Source: Salinirubellus litoreus (lineage in GTDB: Archaea > Halobacteriota > Halobacteria > Halobacteriales > Haloarculaceae). Taken from it: DNA of 64,000 nucleotides. The first letter of the stretch is position 1, and the number at the start of each line of letters is the position of its first letter. The translations under genes were made by a program, and so were the position numbers. Positions 1 to 8,865 of this stretch are shown here, piece after piece. The stretch is taken from the NCBI RefSeq assembly GCF_037335815.1, contig NZ_CP147841.1, positions 2,108,001 through 2,172,000 of the forward strand. The letters are read 5' to 3'. The notes beneath the pieces are model-generated. The model saw only the letters and a list, made by a program, of their open reading frames with translations, was not told where the DNA came from and ran no database searches.

Positions 1-791
1 GCGAGGAGATCGTCGGCGAGGCCATCGCCTCGCGACGGCGGGACGAACTCGCCGTCGCCACGAAGGTCCGGTGGGGGATGCGCGAGGGACCGAACGCCTC
101 CGGGCTCTCGCGCAAGCACGTCATCGACCAGGCGTACGCCTCGCTCGACCGGCTCGGGGTCGACTACATCGACCTCTACCAGATCCACCGGTGGGACGAG
201 TCGGTTCCGCTGGAGGAGACGCTGTCGGCGCTCTCCCACCTGGTCGACGAGGGCGTCGTGCGCTACGTCGGCGCGTCGACCATGACGGCCTGGCGGCTGA
301 CGAAGGCGCTCTACGCGGCCGACGCGTGGGGTCACGAGCGGTTCGTCTCGATGCAACCGGAGTACAACGCCGTCGACCGCCACGAGGAGGCGAACGTCCT
401 GCCGGCGTGCGCCGGGGAGGGGATCGGCGTCGTCCCGTGGTCGCCGCTGGCCGGGGGGTTCCTCACCGGGAAGTACGAGCGCGACGTCGAACCCCCCGAG
501 GGGAGCCGCGCGGCCGACGACGAGTACACCGAGCGGCGGTTCACCGAGGAGAACTGGGCGGTCCTCGACGCGGTGCGCGCGATCGCCGAGGAGCGGGACG
601 CGACGCCCGCGCAGGTCTCGTTGGCGTGGCTCCTCGCGAAGGACGTCGTCGACGCGCCCATCGTCGGCGCGAAGCGGATCGACCACCTCGAGGAGCACGT
701 CGGTGCGCTCCCCCTGTCACTGTCCGATGCCGACCTCGCGCGGATCGAGGCACCGAAGACGCCCCGGTGGCCCGCACGCGGGAAGGATTGA
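1..791 (+). CDS. Aldo/keto reductase, 5' end cut by window edge
   Basis: This is the C-terminal part of a cytoplasmic NAD(P)H-dependent aldo/keto reductase. The frame is already open at base 3, so the true start and the catalytic Tyr/Lys half lie outside the window. Visible family marks are the barrel strand DYIDLYQIHRWD, the VRYVGAST strand, the QPEYNAVDR stretch, VVPWSPLAGGFLTGKY, and the cofactor-binding end PIVGAKRIDHLEEHVGAL. It resembles the YghZ/Gsp69-like AKR branch. The stop lies 26 bases before the TrmB gene, so the two may be cotranscribed. The substrate cannot be told. Confidence 0.85.
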   Translation, partial: EEIVGEAIASRRRDELAVATKVRWGMREGPNASGLSRKHVIDQAYASLDRLGVDYIDLYQIHRWDESVPLEETLSALSHLVDEGVVRYVGASTMTAWRLTKALYAADAWGHERFVSMQPEYNAVDRHEEANVLPACAGEGIGVVPWSPLAGGFLTGKYERDVEPPEGSRAADDEYTERRFTEENWAVLDAVRAIAEERDATPAQVSLAWLLAKDVVDAPIVGAKRIDHLEEHVGALPLSLSDADLARIEAPKTPRWPARGKD

Positions 792-817
792 ATACGGCCG
801 GTGCCCGAAAGACCCTG

Positions 818-1915
818 ATGGATTCCGGGGAACTCGTCGAGACGCTGGAGCGGGCGGGGCTCTCTCCCTACCAGGCCGACGCCTACGTCACGCTGCTCGA
901 GTACGGATCGACGTCGGCGACCGAACTCGCCTCTGCCAGCAGCGTGCCCAAGCCACGTATCTACGACGTGGTCGAGGAGCTCGAGAAACGGGGGTACGTC
1001 GAGACGTACGAGTCGGGGTCGCTCCACGTCCGGGCGCACAGCCCCGCGGACGTGATGGAGGACCTCCGCTCCCGTGCCGACCGGTTCGAGTCGGCCGCCG
1101 ACGAGGTCGAGGAGCGCTGGGAGCAGCCGGATCTCGAGTCGAACCGGGCGAGCATCGTCCGGCGGTTCCAGACCGTCTACGAGCGCGCCTCGCGGTTCAT
1201 CGACGAGGCCGAACACCAGGTCCACCTGTCGGTGACCCCCGAGGAGTTCACCCGGCTCCGCCCCCGACTGGTGGCGGCGTACGATCGGGGGGTCTCGGTC
1301 CGGGTGTCGATCCACACCGGGCCCGGGGTGGCCCCGCCGGACCTGGACTTCCGGGGCGCGTGCGGGGAGGCCAGACACCGGGAGTTCCCCGCGCCGTTCG
1401 TCACGCTGGTCGACCGGCGCAAGACCTGCTTCGCACACCACCCCGACGGGTTCGAGGAGTACGGTGTCCTCGTCGACGACCGGACCCACGCCCACGTCTT
1501 CCACTGGTACTTCCGGACGGCGCTGTGGGACGACTGGGGCGCGCTCTACGTGGCCGCGGGCGACGGTCCCGTCGAGTATCTCGACACCCGGCAGTGTGCC
1601 CGTGACCTCTCGCCGCTCATCGAGGCCGGAGCCGAGGTCCGCGTGCGCGTCGAGGGCTACGACATCGAGACGGGTGCAACCGTCCATCTTGAGGGGCAGG
1701 TCAGCGAGGCGATCGTCTCGGCGACCGGCGGTCGCGATGCGAAGGAGCCCTCCGTGGCGGGACAGGTCTCGCTGGTCGTCGAGACCGAGGACGGAACGAC
1801 CACGGTCGGCGGCTGGGGGGCGATGCTCGAGTCGGTCGAGGCCACCCACATCACCGTCCTCGACGTGACGACCCCGGACGACTCCCGGCCGGAGTTCCCG
1901 CCGTCGAGAACGTGA
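818..1915 (+). CDS. trmB: TrmB-family sugar-sensing transcriptional regulator
   Basis: A 365-residue regulator. The N-terminal winged helix-turn-helix (about residues 8-75: LSPYQADAYVTLLEYGSTSATELASASSVPKPRIYDVVEELEKRG, read here in pieces) is the TrmB type. A short helical linker (about 80-110) and a C-terminal sugar-binding-like domain (about 120-360) follow, as in Thermococcus TrmB and Halobacterium TrmB. I chose the ATG at 818 because the open frame upstream has no conserved sequence. Its place just upstream of, and in line with, a sugar ABC transporter suggests it senses a sugar and controls that operon. Halobacterium TrmB binds TACT-N7/8-GAGTA; two near matches occur elsewhere in this sugar island but none in front of the transporter. 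Function is firm at family level; the ligand is inference. Confidence 0.9.
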   Translation: MDSGELVETLERAGLSPYQADAYVTLLEYGSTSATELASASSVPKPRIYDVVEELEKRGYVETYESGSLHVRAHSPADVMEDLRSRADRFESAADEVEERWEQPDLESNRASIVRRFQTVYERASRFIDEAEHQVHLSVTPEEFTRLRPRLVAAYDRGVSVRVSIHTGPGVAPPDLDFRGACGEARHREFPAPFVTLVDRRKTCFAHHPDGFEEYGVLVDDRTHAHVFHWYFRTALWDDWGALYVAAGDGPVEYLDTRQCARDLSPLIEAGAEVRVRVEGYDIETGATVHLEGQVSEAIVSATGGRDAKEPSVAGQVSLVVETEDGTTTVGGWGAMLESVEATHITVLDVTTPDDSRPEFPPSRT

Positions 1916-1926
1916 TCCATCCGGGA

Positions 1927-1940
1927 ACAACGGCCGTTGT
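1927..1940. promoter_or_regulatory. 14-bp perfect palindrome upstream of sugar ABC operon
   Basis: ACAACGGCCGTTGT is a perfect palindrome lying 12 bases upstream of the TATA box of the substrate-binding protein gene. This is where a haloarchaeal activator would sit. It may be the site of the adjacent TrmB-like regulator, although it does not resemble the Halobacterium TrmB motif. Function is inferred from position and symmetry only. Confidence 0.4.
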
Positions 1941-1952
1941 ACACACACCACC

Positions 1953-1963
1953 TATTTTATAAA
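1953..1963 (+). promoter_or_regulatory. TATA box of the sugar ABC transporter operon
   Basis: TATTTTATAAA stands out in GC-rich surroundings and lies 24-34 bases before the ATG at 1987. This fits a haloarchaeal core promoter giving a leaderless or nearly leaderless mRNA, and it supports that ATG over the GTG at 1978. Confidence 0.7.
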
Positions 1964-1986
1964 CGAGTGCCAACCAGGTGCAAGTC

Positions 1987-3540
1987 ATGCCAGCCAATGA
2001 CCGAACGAGCAGCAGGGCGACGAGCGGCGTCTCGCGGCGGCGCTTCGTCAAGGCCGCGGGAGCGTCCGGTATCGCCGTGGGGATCGCCGGGTGTACCGGC
2101 GGTGGCGGCGACGGTGGCGACGGCGGCGACGGTGGCGACGGCGGCGACGGGGGAAGCAGCGGTGGCGGCTCCACGGACACGCCCATCAGCACCGAGGCAC
2201 CCGAGGAGGAGGTCACCATCCAGCTGCTCGCCGACGCGAACTTCGAGGGGGCGAGCGACCAGATCATGCAGACGCTACGGGAGAACGGCGGCCTCCCGGA
2301 CACGGTCCAGGTCGACTGGCTCGCCGGCTCGTTCGAGTCCGGCAACCGGCAGAGCCAGTTCCAGCAGCTCCTGAGCGCCGGGGAGGGCGAGCCCACCATC
2401 ATGATGATGGACAACGGGTGGACCGTCCCCTTTATCGCGCGCAATCAGCTCCAGAACCTGAGCGAGTCGCTCCCCGACTCGCTCATCGCGGACGTCCAGG
2501 AGAAGTACCTCGACACGATGCTGGCGACGGCCAGGAACGCCGACGGCGACCTGTTCGGCGTCCCGCTGTTCGCCGACTTCCCGACCATCCAGTACCGCAA
2601 GGACATCCTCCGGGAGGCGGGCTACTCGGACTCCGACTTCGAGACGTGGGCGACCGAGCCGATGCAGTGGTCCGAGTTCTCGACGATCGTCTCCGACGGC
2701 ATGGAGATCGACGGGATGGAACAGGGGTTCAACTGGCAGGGAGCCTCCTACGTCGGCCTGGCCTGCTGTGACTTCGTCGAGTTCATGGGATCGTGGGGCG
2801 GCTCGTACTTCGGCAACTTCGAGAACCTCTTCGGTCCCATCGGCGATCGGCCCATCACGGTCGAGGAGGAGCCGGTGATCAACGCGCTCCGGATGATGCG
2901 GACGTTCATCCACGGCTCGGACGACGAGTTCGCGCTCGAGGACTACCAGGACATCTCGCCGGACGCCGTCGTCCAGTACACCGAGGAGCCCTCGCGCGAG
3001 CCGTTCACGCAGGGTCGGACGGTCGCGCTGCGCAACTGGCCGTACTCGATCAACATCAACGGCGCGGAGGACGTCTTCGGCGAGGACCTCGGCGTCATGC
3101 CGATGCCGTACGCGGTCACGGCCGAGGAGTCGGAGTACGGCCCCGAGATCGGCGGGTCGACCTCCGCGCTCGGCGGCTGGCACCTCTGTCTGAACCCGAA
3201 CGCCTCCTCGGCGAAGAAGCAGGCCGCCGCACAGGTGTTCCGGGCGCTCAACAACGACCAGGTCCGCCTCGACCTGTTCGAGATCGGCGGCTGGATCCCG
3301 CCCATCCCGGACCTCATCGACACCGAGGAGACCCGCGAGCTGGACATCATCGGCCGCTACGTCGACTCGATCCAGGTCGCCGCCAGCAACGCGGTGCCGC
3401 GCCCGGTGACCGCCATCTGGCCCCAGCAGTCCACGCAGGTCGCCTCGGAGGTCAACTCCTGCATCCGCCAGCAGAAGAGCCCCGAGGACGCCATGAGCTC
3501 GCTCGCAGAGACGCTCGAGGCGCTCGAGTCCCAGGCCTAA
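1987..3540 (+). CDS. Sugar ABC transporter substrate-binding lipoprotein
   Basis: A 517-residue extracellular solute-binding protein of the family 1 (maltose-type) class. The N-terminus carries a Tat signal with a lipobox (SRRRFVKAAG then GIAGC), so the folded protein is exported and anchored by a lipid on Cys. A Gly/Asp low-complexity linker follows (residues about 38-60, coded by a GGCGACGGT-like repeat), then the binding fold, with motifs such as GVPLFADFPTIQYRKD and ALRNWPYSININ. It heads a tight operon with two permeases, an ATPase and a small membrane protein. The cytoplasmic amylases and glucoamylase downstream make an oligoglucoside or glucose substrate likely; that is context, not sequence proof. 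Confidence 0.92.
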   Translation: MPANDRTSSRATSGVSRRRFVKAAGASGIAVGIAGCTGGGGDGGDGGDGGDGGDGGSSGGGSTDTPISTEAPEEEVTIQLLADANFEGASDQIMQTLRENGGLPDTVQVDWLAGSFESGNRQSQFQQLLSAGEGEPTIMMMDNGWTVPFIARNQLQNLSESLPDSLIADVQEKYLDTMLATARNADGDLFGVPLFADFPTIQYRKDILREAGYSDSDFETWATEPMQWSEFSTIVSDGMEIDGMEQGFNWQGASYVGLACCDFVEFMGSWGGSYFGNFENLFGPIGDRPITVEEEPVINALRMMRTFIHGSDDEFALEDYQDISPDAVVQYTEEPSREPFTQGRTVALRNWPYSININGAEDVFGEDLGVMPMPYAVTAEESEYGPEIGGSTSALGGWHLCLNPNASSAKKQAAAQVFRALNNDQVRLDLFEIGGWIPPIPDLIDTEETRELDIIGRYVDSIQVAASNAVPRPVTAIWPQQSTQVASEVNSCIRQQKSPEDAMSSLAETLEALESQA

Positions 3541-3573
3541 GAACTAATACATGGTTAAGAGTTAACGACTATC

Positions 3574-4590
3574 ATGGCAACGGAACAAGAGACGACCCAG
3601 GTGGGCGGGGGCAGTGGCGGCGGGGTGTACACCTCGTTCGTCCGCTGGATGGAGAACCTCGGGGACACGGGGTTCGCCTACTTCCTGCTCACCCCGCCGC
3701 TGCTGTTGCTCGCGGTCATCGCGTTCTGGCCGCTGCTGTCGACGTTCCGCCTCTCACTGTACGCCGACGCCATCACCGGCTCGGCGAGCGTCGGGGAGTT
3801 CGTCGGCTTCGCGAACTACGTGGCGGTGTTGACCGGCGAGCGGAACGCGCTGATGCCGGCACCGTTCCTGCCGACCGAACTGACCGTGGGCGCGCTCTTC
3901 GAGTCGGCGCTGACGGTGACGCTCATCTTCACCGTCGCCAGCGTCTTCTTCGAGACCCTCATCGGGTTCGGCCAGGCGCTCGTCCTCAACCAGGACTTCC
4001 GGGGCCGCCGGTGGGTCCGTGTCGCCATCATCCTCCCGTGGGCCATCCCCATCGTCGTCCAGGGGATGCTGTTCTTCCTGCTGTTCAACCCCAACATCGG
4101 GGTGCTCGTCGGGACCAGCGAGAACCCCGCGCTGTTGAACCAGCTCGGGCTCCTGTCGACGACGCCGCTGGCGAACGCCCAGGACGCGACGATGATCATC
4201 ATCGTGGCCGACATCTGGAAGACGACGGCGTTCATGGCCCTGCTCATCCTCGCGGGGCTCCAGTCGGTCGACCGCTCGCTGTACGACGTGGCGAAGGTCG
4301 CCGGGGCGAGCCCCTGGCAGCGCTTCCGGTACATCACGTTCCCCATCGTGCTGCCGACCATCCTGGTCGCGATGCTGTTCCGGACCATCCAGGCGATGCG
4401 GGTGTACGGCATCATCGACTCCGTCTCGACCTGTACGACCGTGCCGTCGCTGTCGTGTATGGTCGTCGGGTCGTTCTTCGGCGGGACGCGACTGATCGGC
4501 ACCGCGGCGACGGTGGCGTTCATCACCGCGGCCATCATCGCCCTCGTCGTCTCGGTCTACATCGTGTTCTACGCACGGGAGGACATGTAA
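3574..4590 (+). CDS. Sugar ABC transporter permease (MalF/UgpA type)
   Basis: A 338-residue inner-membrane permease with about six to seven hydrophobic segments and the binding-protein-dependent EAA-like loop (SLYDVAKVAGASPWQRFRYI, residues about 230-250) that docks the ATPase. The N-terminal 20 residues are Gly/Ser-rich and cytoplasmic. It starts 33 bases after the binding-protein gene and is followed after one base by the second permease, so translation is probably coupled. It would form the pore with the 4592-5521 product. Confidence 0.92.
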   Translation: MATEQETTQVGGGSGGGVYTSFVRWMENLGDTGFAYFLLTPPLLLLAVIAFWPLLSTFRLSLYADAITGSASVGEFVGFANYVAVLTGERNALMPAPFLPTELTVGALFESALTVTLIFTVASVFFETLIGFGQALVLNQDFRGRRWVRVAIILPWAIPIVVQGMLFFLLFNPNIGVLVGTSENPALLNQLGLLSTTPLANAQDATMIIIVADIWKTTAFMALLILAGLQSVDRSLYDVAKVAGASPWQRFRYITFPIVLPTILVAMLFRTIQAMRVYGIIDSVSTCTTVPSLSCMVVGSFFGGTRLIGTAATVAFITAAIIALVVSVYIVFYAREDM

Positions 4591-4591
4591 C

Positions 4592-5521
4592 ATGAGCACG
4601 GAGACATCCACCACGGAGTCGGGCGACGGCGGGGACGGCCCCGTCGAGTCGTGGGCCGGCCGCGCCATACAGAACCCCGAGCGGATCTACCGGGCGATGT
4701 TCTACATCGTCACCGTGTTCTTCCTGGTCACGACGCTGTTCCCGTTCTACTGGCTGCTGGTGCTGGCGGTCACCCCGCAGAACGCCCCCGTCACGCTGAT
4801 CCCGACGCAGATCGACCCGAGCGCGTTCATCGACGTGTTCGACGCGGTCGAGTTCGCCCGGTTCATGTTCAACAGCCTGTTGCTGGCGACGGTGACGACC
4901 GCGTTCGTGCTGGTGATCGCTAGCCTCGCCGGCTACGTGTTCGGCCGGCTCGAGTTCCCCGGTCGGCGGCCGCTGATGCTGATCGTCCTCGCGATCAGCT
5001 ACTTCCCGCCGGCGGCGTTCCTGCTGCCGCTGTTCCGGCTGTTCACCGGGAACGTCGCCGGGCTCGGGTTCGTGGAGCTCTACAACACGCCGGGGGCGAT
5101 GATCCTGCCGTTCAGCGCGCTGTTCATGCCGCTGTCGATCTTCATCCTCACCACCTTCTACGGGCAGATCCCCGACGGGCTGGAGGACGCCGCCCGCGTG
5201 GAGGGGACGACCCGGCTGGGCGCGCTGTTCCGCGTCATCATGCCGCTGTCGGCGCCGGGCGTGGCGACCGCGGGCGTCCTGACGTTCATCGCCGTCTACA
5301 ACGAGTACTTCTTCTCCTCGTTGATGACCAACGGCGAGGCGTCGAACTGGTCGCCGATCGTCAGGGGCATCCTGCAGCTCCAGCAGGCCGGACAGTTCGA
5401 GGTGACCTACGGCATGATGGCCGCGGGCAGCATCATCGCGGTGCTCCCCGTCGCCATCCTCGTCGTGTTCGCCCAGGAGAAGATCGTGAGCGGGCTGACA
5501 TCGGGCGCACTCAAGGAGTAA
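4592..5521 (+). CDS. Sugar ABC transporter permease (MalG/UgpE type)
   Basis: A 309-residue permease with six hydrophobic segments (first near residues 38-58, FYIVTVFFLVTTLFPFYWLL region) and the MalG-type EAA loop (IPDGLEDAARVEGTTRLGAL). It is the second half of the membrane pore and follows the first permease by one base. The charged N-terminal 30 residues (Thr/Ser/Asp/Gly-rich) are cytoplasmic. The ATPase gene starts four bases after its stop. Confidence 0.92.
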   Translation: MSTETSTTESGDGGDGPVESWAGRAIQNPERIYRAMFYIVTVFFLVTTLFPFYWLLVLAVTPQNAPVTLIPTQIDPSAFIDVFDAVEFARFMFNSLLLATVTTAFVLVIASLAGYVFGRLEFPGRRPLMLIVLAISYFPPAAFLLPLFRLFTGNVAGLGFVELYNTPGAMILPFSALFMPLSIFILTTFYGQIPDGLEDAARVEGTTRLGALFRVIMPLSAPGVATAGVLTFIAVYNEYFFSSLMTNGEASNWSPIVRGILQLQQAGQFEVTYGMMAAGSIIAVLPVAILVVFAQEKIVSGLTSGALKE

Positions 5522-5525
5522 GACA

Positions 5526-6719
5526 ATGGCAAGCGTAACACTCAGAGACGTGGTAAAGCGGTACGACGACGTGACGGCGGTCGACAACATGAACCTCGAC
5601 ATCGAGGACGGCGAGTTCGTCTGTCTCGTCGGCCCGTCGGGGTGTGGCAAGTCGACGACGATGGAGACCATCGCCGGGCTGACCATCCCCACCGAGGGGA
5701 CGGTCCACATCGGCGATCGGGACGTGACGAACCTGCCGCCGAAGGACCGCGGGATCTCGATGGTCTTCCAGAACATCGCGCTGTTCCCGCACATGGACGT
5801 CTACGACAACATCTCCTTCGGGCTCCGGCTCCGGAGCACCCCCAAGGAGGAGATCGACCGCCGCGTCGAGCGGGCCTCGGACATCGTCCAGCTCGAGGGG
5901 ATGCTCGACCGGATGCCCGACGAGATGTCCGGCGGGCAGCGCCAGCGCGTCGCCATCGCGCGGGCCATCGTCCGCGAGCCCGAGGTGTTCCTCATGGACG
6001 AGCCGCTGGCGAACCTGGACGCGAAGCTGCGGGTCCACATGCGGACGGAGCTCCAGCGGCTCCACAAGGAGCTCGATACGACGATCATCTACGTCACCCA
6101 CGACCAGGCCGAGGCGATGACGATGTCCGACCGCATCGCGGTCATCGACTCCGGCGAGCTCCAGCAGATCGACCCGCCGCTTACCTGCTACAACGAGCCC
6201 GCCAACCTGTTCGTTGCGGGGTTCATCGGCTCGCCAGCGATGAACTTCGTCGTCGGCGAGGCGGTCGCCGAGGGATTCCACTCCGACGTCGGGGAGATCG
6301 ACATCGAGTTCGACCCGGCGAACGTCGGCGTCGGCGTCGGCGACCGTCTCACCGCGGGCATCCGCCCGGAGGACGTCTACCCGGCCGAGAATGCCGAGAA
6401 CCTGGCCGACCCCTCGAAGCCCATCAGGGCACGGACGGACGTACTGGAGCCGATGGGCGACGAGATCTTCATCTATCTCGTCACCGACGAGGACGCCGAG
6501 GTCGATCTCGAGGAACTCGACACCTCGGGCGGACAGCTCCTGATGAGCGTCGACCCCGACTCGGAGATCGAGGAGGACCAGGAGATGGAGGTCGTCCTCG
6601 ACCGCTCGAAGGTCCACCTCTTCGACAGCGACACCGAGGAGGCGCTCGTCCACGGCATCGTCGACGTCGGCCCCGACGCCGGCGGTCCGGCGGGCCAGGA
6701 GGCCGCCGGGGACGACTGA
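5526..6719 (+). CDS. Sugar ABC transporter ATPase (MalK/UgpC/MsmX class)
   Basis: A 397-residue ATP-binding subunit. It shows Walker A GPSGCGKSTT (residues about 38-47), the Q-loop VFQN, signature MSGGQRQR, Walker B VFLMDEPLANLD, the switch His in THDQAEAM, and a C-terminal TOBE/regulatory domain of about 130 residues that marks the sugar-importer (CUT1) class. In this family the C-terminal domain can bind regulators or the transporter itself. It is the fourth gene of the operon. A single ATPase of this class can serve several importers, so it may not be exclusive to this one. Confidence 0.93.
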   Translation: MASVTLRDVVKRYDDVTAVDNMNLDIEDGEFVCLVGPSGCGKSTTMETIAGLTIPTEGTVHIGDRDVTNLPPKDRGISMVFQNIALFPHMDVYDNISFGLRLRSTPKEEIDRRVERASDIVQLEGMLDRMPDEMSGGQRQRVAIARAIVREPEVFLMDEPLANLDAKLRVHMRTELQRLHKELDTTIIYVTHDQAEAMTMSDRIAVIDSGELQQIDPPLTCYNEPANLFVAGFIGSPAMNFVVGEAVAEGFHSDVGEIDIEFDPANVGVGVGDRLTAGIRPEDVYPAENAENLADPSKPIRARTDVLEPMGDEIFIYLVTDEDAEVDLEELDTSGGQLLMSVDPDSEIEEDQEMEVVLDRSKVHLFDSDTEEALVHGIVDVGPDAGGPAGQEAAGDD

Positions 6720-6723
6720 CCCG

Positions 6724-6918
6724 ATGATCGAACAGTCGTACTTCGTCGCGGGCTCGCTGCTGTTCCTCTTCTGGGCCTACGGCCTCGTGTCGTTCGTCCT
6801 CGACGTGAAGAACAAGTTCGTCCCCGGGGTCCGGCGGTATCTGGAGAACCGGGGAGAGCGCAAGGAGGAGGCGAAGCGAGCCGAGGAGCGCGAGGAACGC
6901 GAACGACAGCTCCTCTGA
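6724..6918 (+). CDS. Small single-span membrane protein of the ABC operon
   Basis: A 64-residue protein starting four bases after the ATPase stop. One membrane helix (about residues 7-27, rich in Phe/Leu/Trp) is followed by a highly charged, probably helical tail of alternating Glu and Arg. I know no function for it. The tight spacing says it is cotranscribed with the importer, and the layout (membrane anchor plus cytoplasmic charged rod) suggests an accessory or stabilising subunit. Composition and codon use match the neighbouring genes. Confidence 0.7.
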   Translation: MIEQSYFVAGSLLFLFWAYGLVSFVLDVKNKFVPGVRRYLENRGERKEEAKRAEEREERERQLL

Positions 6919-6999
6919 ACCGGATCGGACCCCGCTCTCGGAACGTCCGGCTGGGTGCTCCGTCCGCCGAACCCTGTAGTCCGTCCCGTCGCTCCCGTC

Positions 7000-8862
7000 C
7001 TACTCGTGGCTCGGCCGGCCGGGATCGGGGTGGCCGGTCCGGACCGAGTCCTCGTAGAGGACGCCCCGCTCGGCGTCGAGCGTGACCGGCGACTCGTCCG
7101 GTAGCTCGTCCTCGCCCGGGAGGTCCGCACCGCTGATCATGGGGACGCCGAGTTCGCGCGCGACGATGGCGGCGTAGCTCGTCTGTCCGGGCCGGGCGTC
7201 GATGATACCCGCGAGCTTCCGGGGCTCGCCGGAGAACTCCCCCTCGAACCCCTCCTCGAGGGCGACGATCGCTCCCTCGGGGAGGCCGGTGAGGTCGCCG
7301 TAGTCGAGTCTGAACAGGGGACCGGTCGCCGAGCCCTCGACGACCGAGCGGCCGGAGGCGAGTATCTCGGCGGCGACGTGGACCTTCAGCATGTTCGTGG
7401 TGTCGACGCCCTCCATCTCGGTCATCATGCCGGCGAGCGCGACCACCGTGTCGCCGCTCTCGGCGGCACCGGCTTCGAGGGCGGTCTGGACCGCCTCCTG
7501 GATCACGGATTCGGCACCGCCGCTCGTCATCGGGGTGTACTTCGGGACGACCCCCCAGGAGAGCCCGAGTCGGCGGCGGACGCCGTCGTTGGGCGTCGAG
7601 GCCACGATCGGAATGGTGGGTCGGTACTTGGCGGCCTTGAGCGCGGTGTAGCCGGACTCGGTGGCGGCGACGACGGCGCTCGCGCCGATGTCACGGGCCA
7701 TGTACCTGGCCGAGCGGGCGAGCGCGTCGGTCTGCGTCTCGCCGCTCGCCGGCACCATCCCCTCGAAGACCTCCGTGTACTCCTCGCTGGATTCGACGTC
7801 GCGGACGATGCGGTCCATCGTCTCGACGACGTTGACCGGGTCCTCGCCGACGGCGGTCTCGCCCGAGAGCATCACCGCGTCGGTCCCGTCGAGCACCGCG
7901 TTGGCGACGTCGGCCGCCTCCGCGCGGGTGGGCCGGCGCTCACGGATCATCGAGTCCAGCATCTCCGTCGCGGTGATCACCGGGACGCCCGCGTTCACGC
8001 ACTTCCGGATGATGCGCTTCTGGATCAGCGGGACCCGTTCGAGGGGACACTCCACGCCGAGGTCGCCGCGAGCGACCATGACGCCGTAGGCCTCGTCGAT
8101 TATCTCGTCCAGGTTCTCGACGGCATCGGCCCGTTCGATCTTGGCGATCACCGGGATCGACGCGCCGAGCTCCTCCAGGGTCTGGCTCACCCCGTAGACG
8201 TCCTCGCCCGAGCGGACGAAGCTCGCGGCCACGAAGTCGACCCCCTTCTCCGCGGCCAGTTCGAGCTCGCGCCGATCCGCCTCGGTTATGGTCTCCAGCC
8301 CCAGGTCGACCCGCGGGACGTTGACGCCCTTGCGACCTCCGAGCATTCCGCCGGAGTCGACCCTGGCGTGGACGGTTTCGCCCTCCACGTCGGTCACGGT
8401 GGTCTCGATGCGACCGTCGGCGATCAGGACCCGATCGCCGGGCGAGACTGCGGCGATCGACGTCGAGAGACCGATCTCCTCGGGGGTCGCGGTGTCGCCT
8501 TCGACGAACCGGACCGTCGAGCCGTCGACGAGTTCGATCGGCTCCTCCAGGGGCGCGGTCCTGACCTCCGGACCCTGGAGGTCGTGCATCACAGCCAGGG
8601 TCTCCCCGGAGGTGGCGTCGACCTGTCGGAGCCGGTCGATCAGCTCGGCGCGGTGCTCGGTCGAGCCGTGGCTGGCGTTGAGCCGCGCGACCGACATCCC
8701 GGCGTCGACGAGGCCCTCGATGGTCTCGACGTCGTCCGAGGCTGGCCCGAGCGTACAGACGATCTTCGCGTTGCGTATCCGGTTCGTGTCGTCGCGGTCC
8801 GGCGGTTCGGGGGGGACGCCCTCCACGGCCGCCCGCCGGGGGTCGGCGTCGGGGTCGGTCAT
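7000..8862 (-). CDS. pyk: Pyruvate kinase with C-terminal PEP-utiliser-like domain
   Basis: A 620-residue pyruvate kinase (PEP + ADP to pyruvate + ATP). Family marks are IRNAKIVCTLGPAS near residue 29, the barrel/B-domain, MVARGDLGVE, VITATEMLDSM and AVMLSGETAVGEDP. About 28 residues precede the usual start, so a later start is possible. After the allosteric C-domain an extra domain of about 100 residues resembles the phosphohistidine domain of PEP synthase (TSYAAIVARELGVPMISG), but the catalytic His position is Tyr, so it should not carry phosphate. It starts three bases after the aldehyde dehydrogenase stop and is surely in the same operon. Pyruvate kinase is a known TrmB-regulated gene in Halobacterium. 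Confidence 0.95.
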   Translation of the reverse strand: MTDPDADPRRAAVEGVPPEPPDRDDTNRIRNAKIVCTLGPASDDVETIEGLVDAGMSVARLNASHGSTEHRAELIDRLRQVDATSGETLAVMHDLQGPEVRTAPLEEPIELVDGSTVRFVEGDTATPEEIGLSTSIAAVSPGDRVLIADGRIETTVTDVEGETVHARVDSGGMLGGRKGVNVPRVDLGLETITEADRRELELAAEKGVDFVAASFVRSGEDVYGVSQTLEELGASIPVIAKIERADAVENLDEIIDEAYGVMVARGDLGVECPLERVPLIQKRIIRKCVNAGVPVITATEMLDSMIRERRPTRAEAADVANAVLDGTDAVMLSGETAVGEDPVNVVETMDRIVRDVESSEEYTEVFEGMVPASGETQTDALARSARYMARDIGASAVVAATESGYTALKAAKYRPTIPIVASTPNDGVRRRLGLSWGVVPKYTPMTSGGAESVIQEAVQTALEAGAAESGDTVVALAGMMTEMEGVDTTNMLKVHVAAEILASGRSVVEGSATGPLFRLDYGDLTGLPEGAIVALEEGFEGEFSGEPRKLAGIIDARPGQTSYAAIVARELGVPMISGADLPGEDELPDESPVTLDAERGVLYEDSVRTGHPDPGRPSHE

Positions 8863-8865
8863 CCG

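Noticed and set aside
2098..2160. GGCGACGGT tandem repeat as a regulatory or mobile repeat
   Set aside because: It codes for the Gly/Asp linker of the lipoprotein in frame; a similar linker occurs in the DsbA-like lipoprotein, so it is a protein feature.
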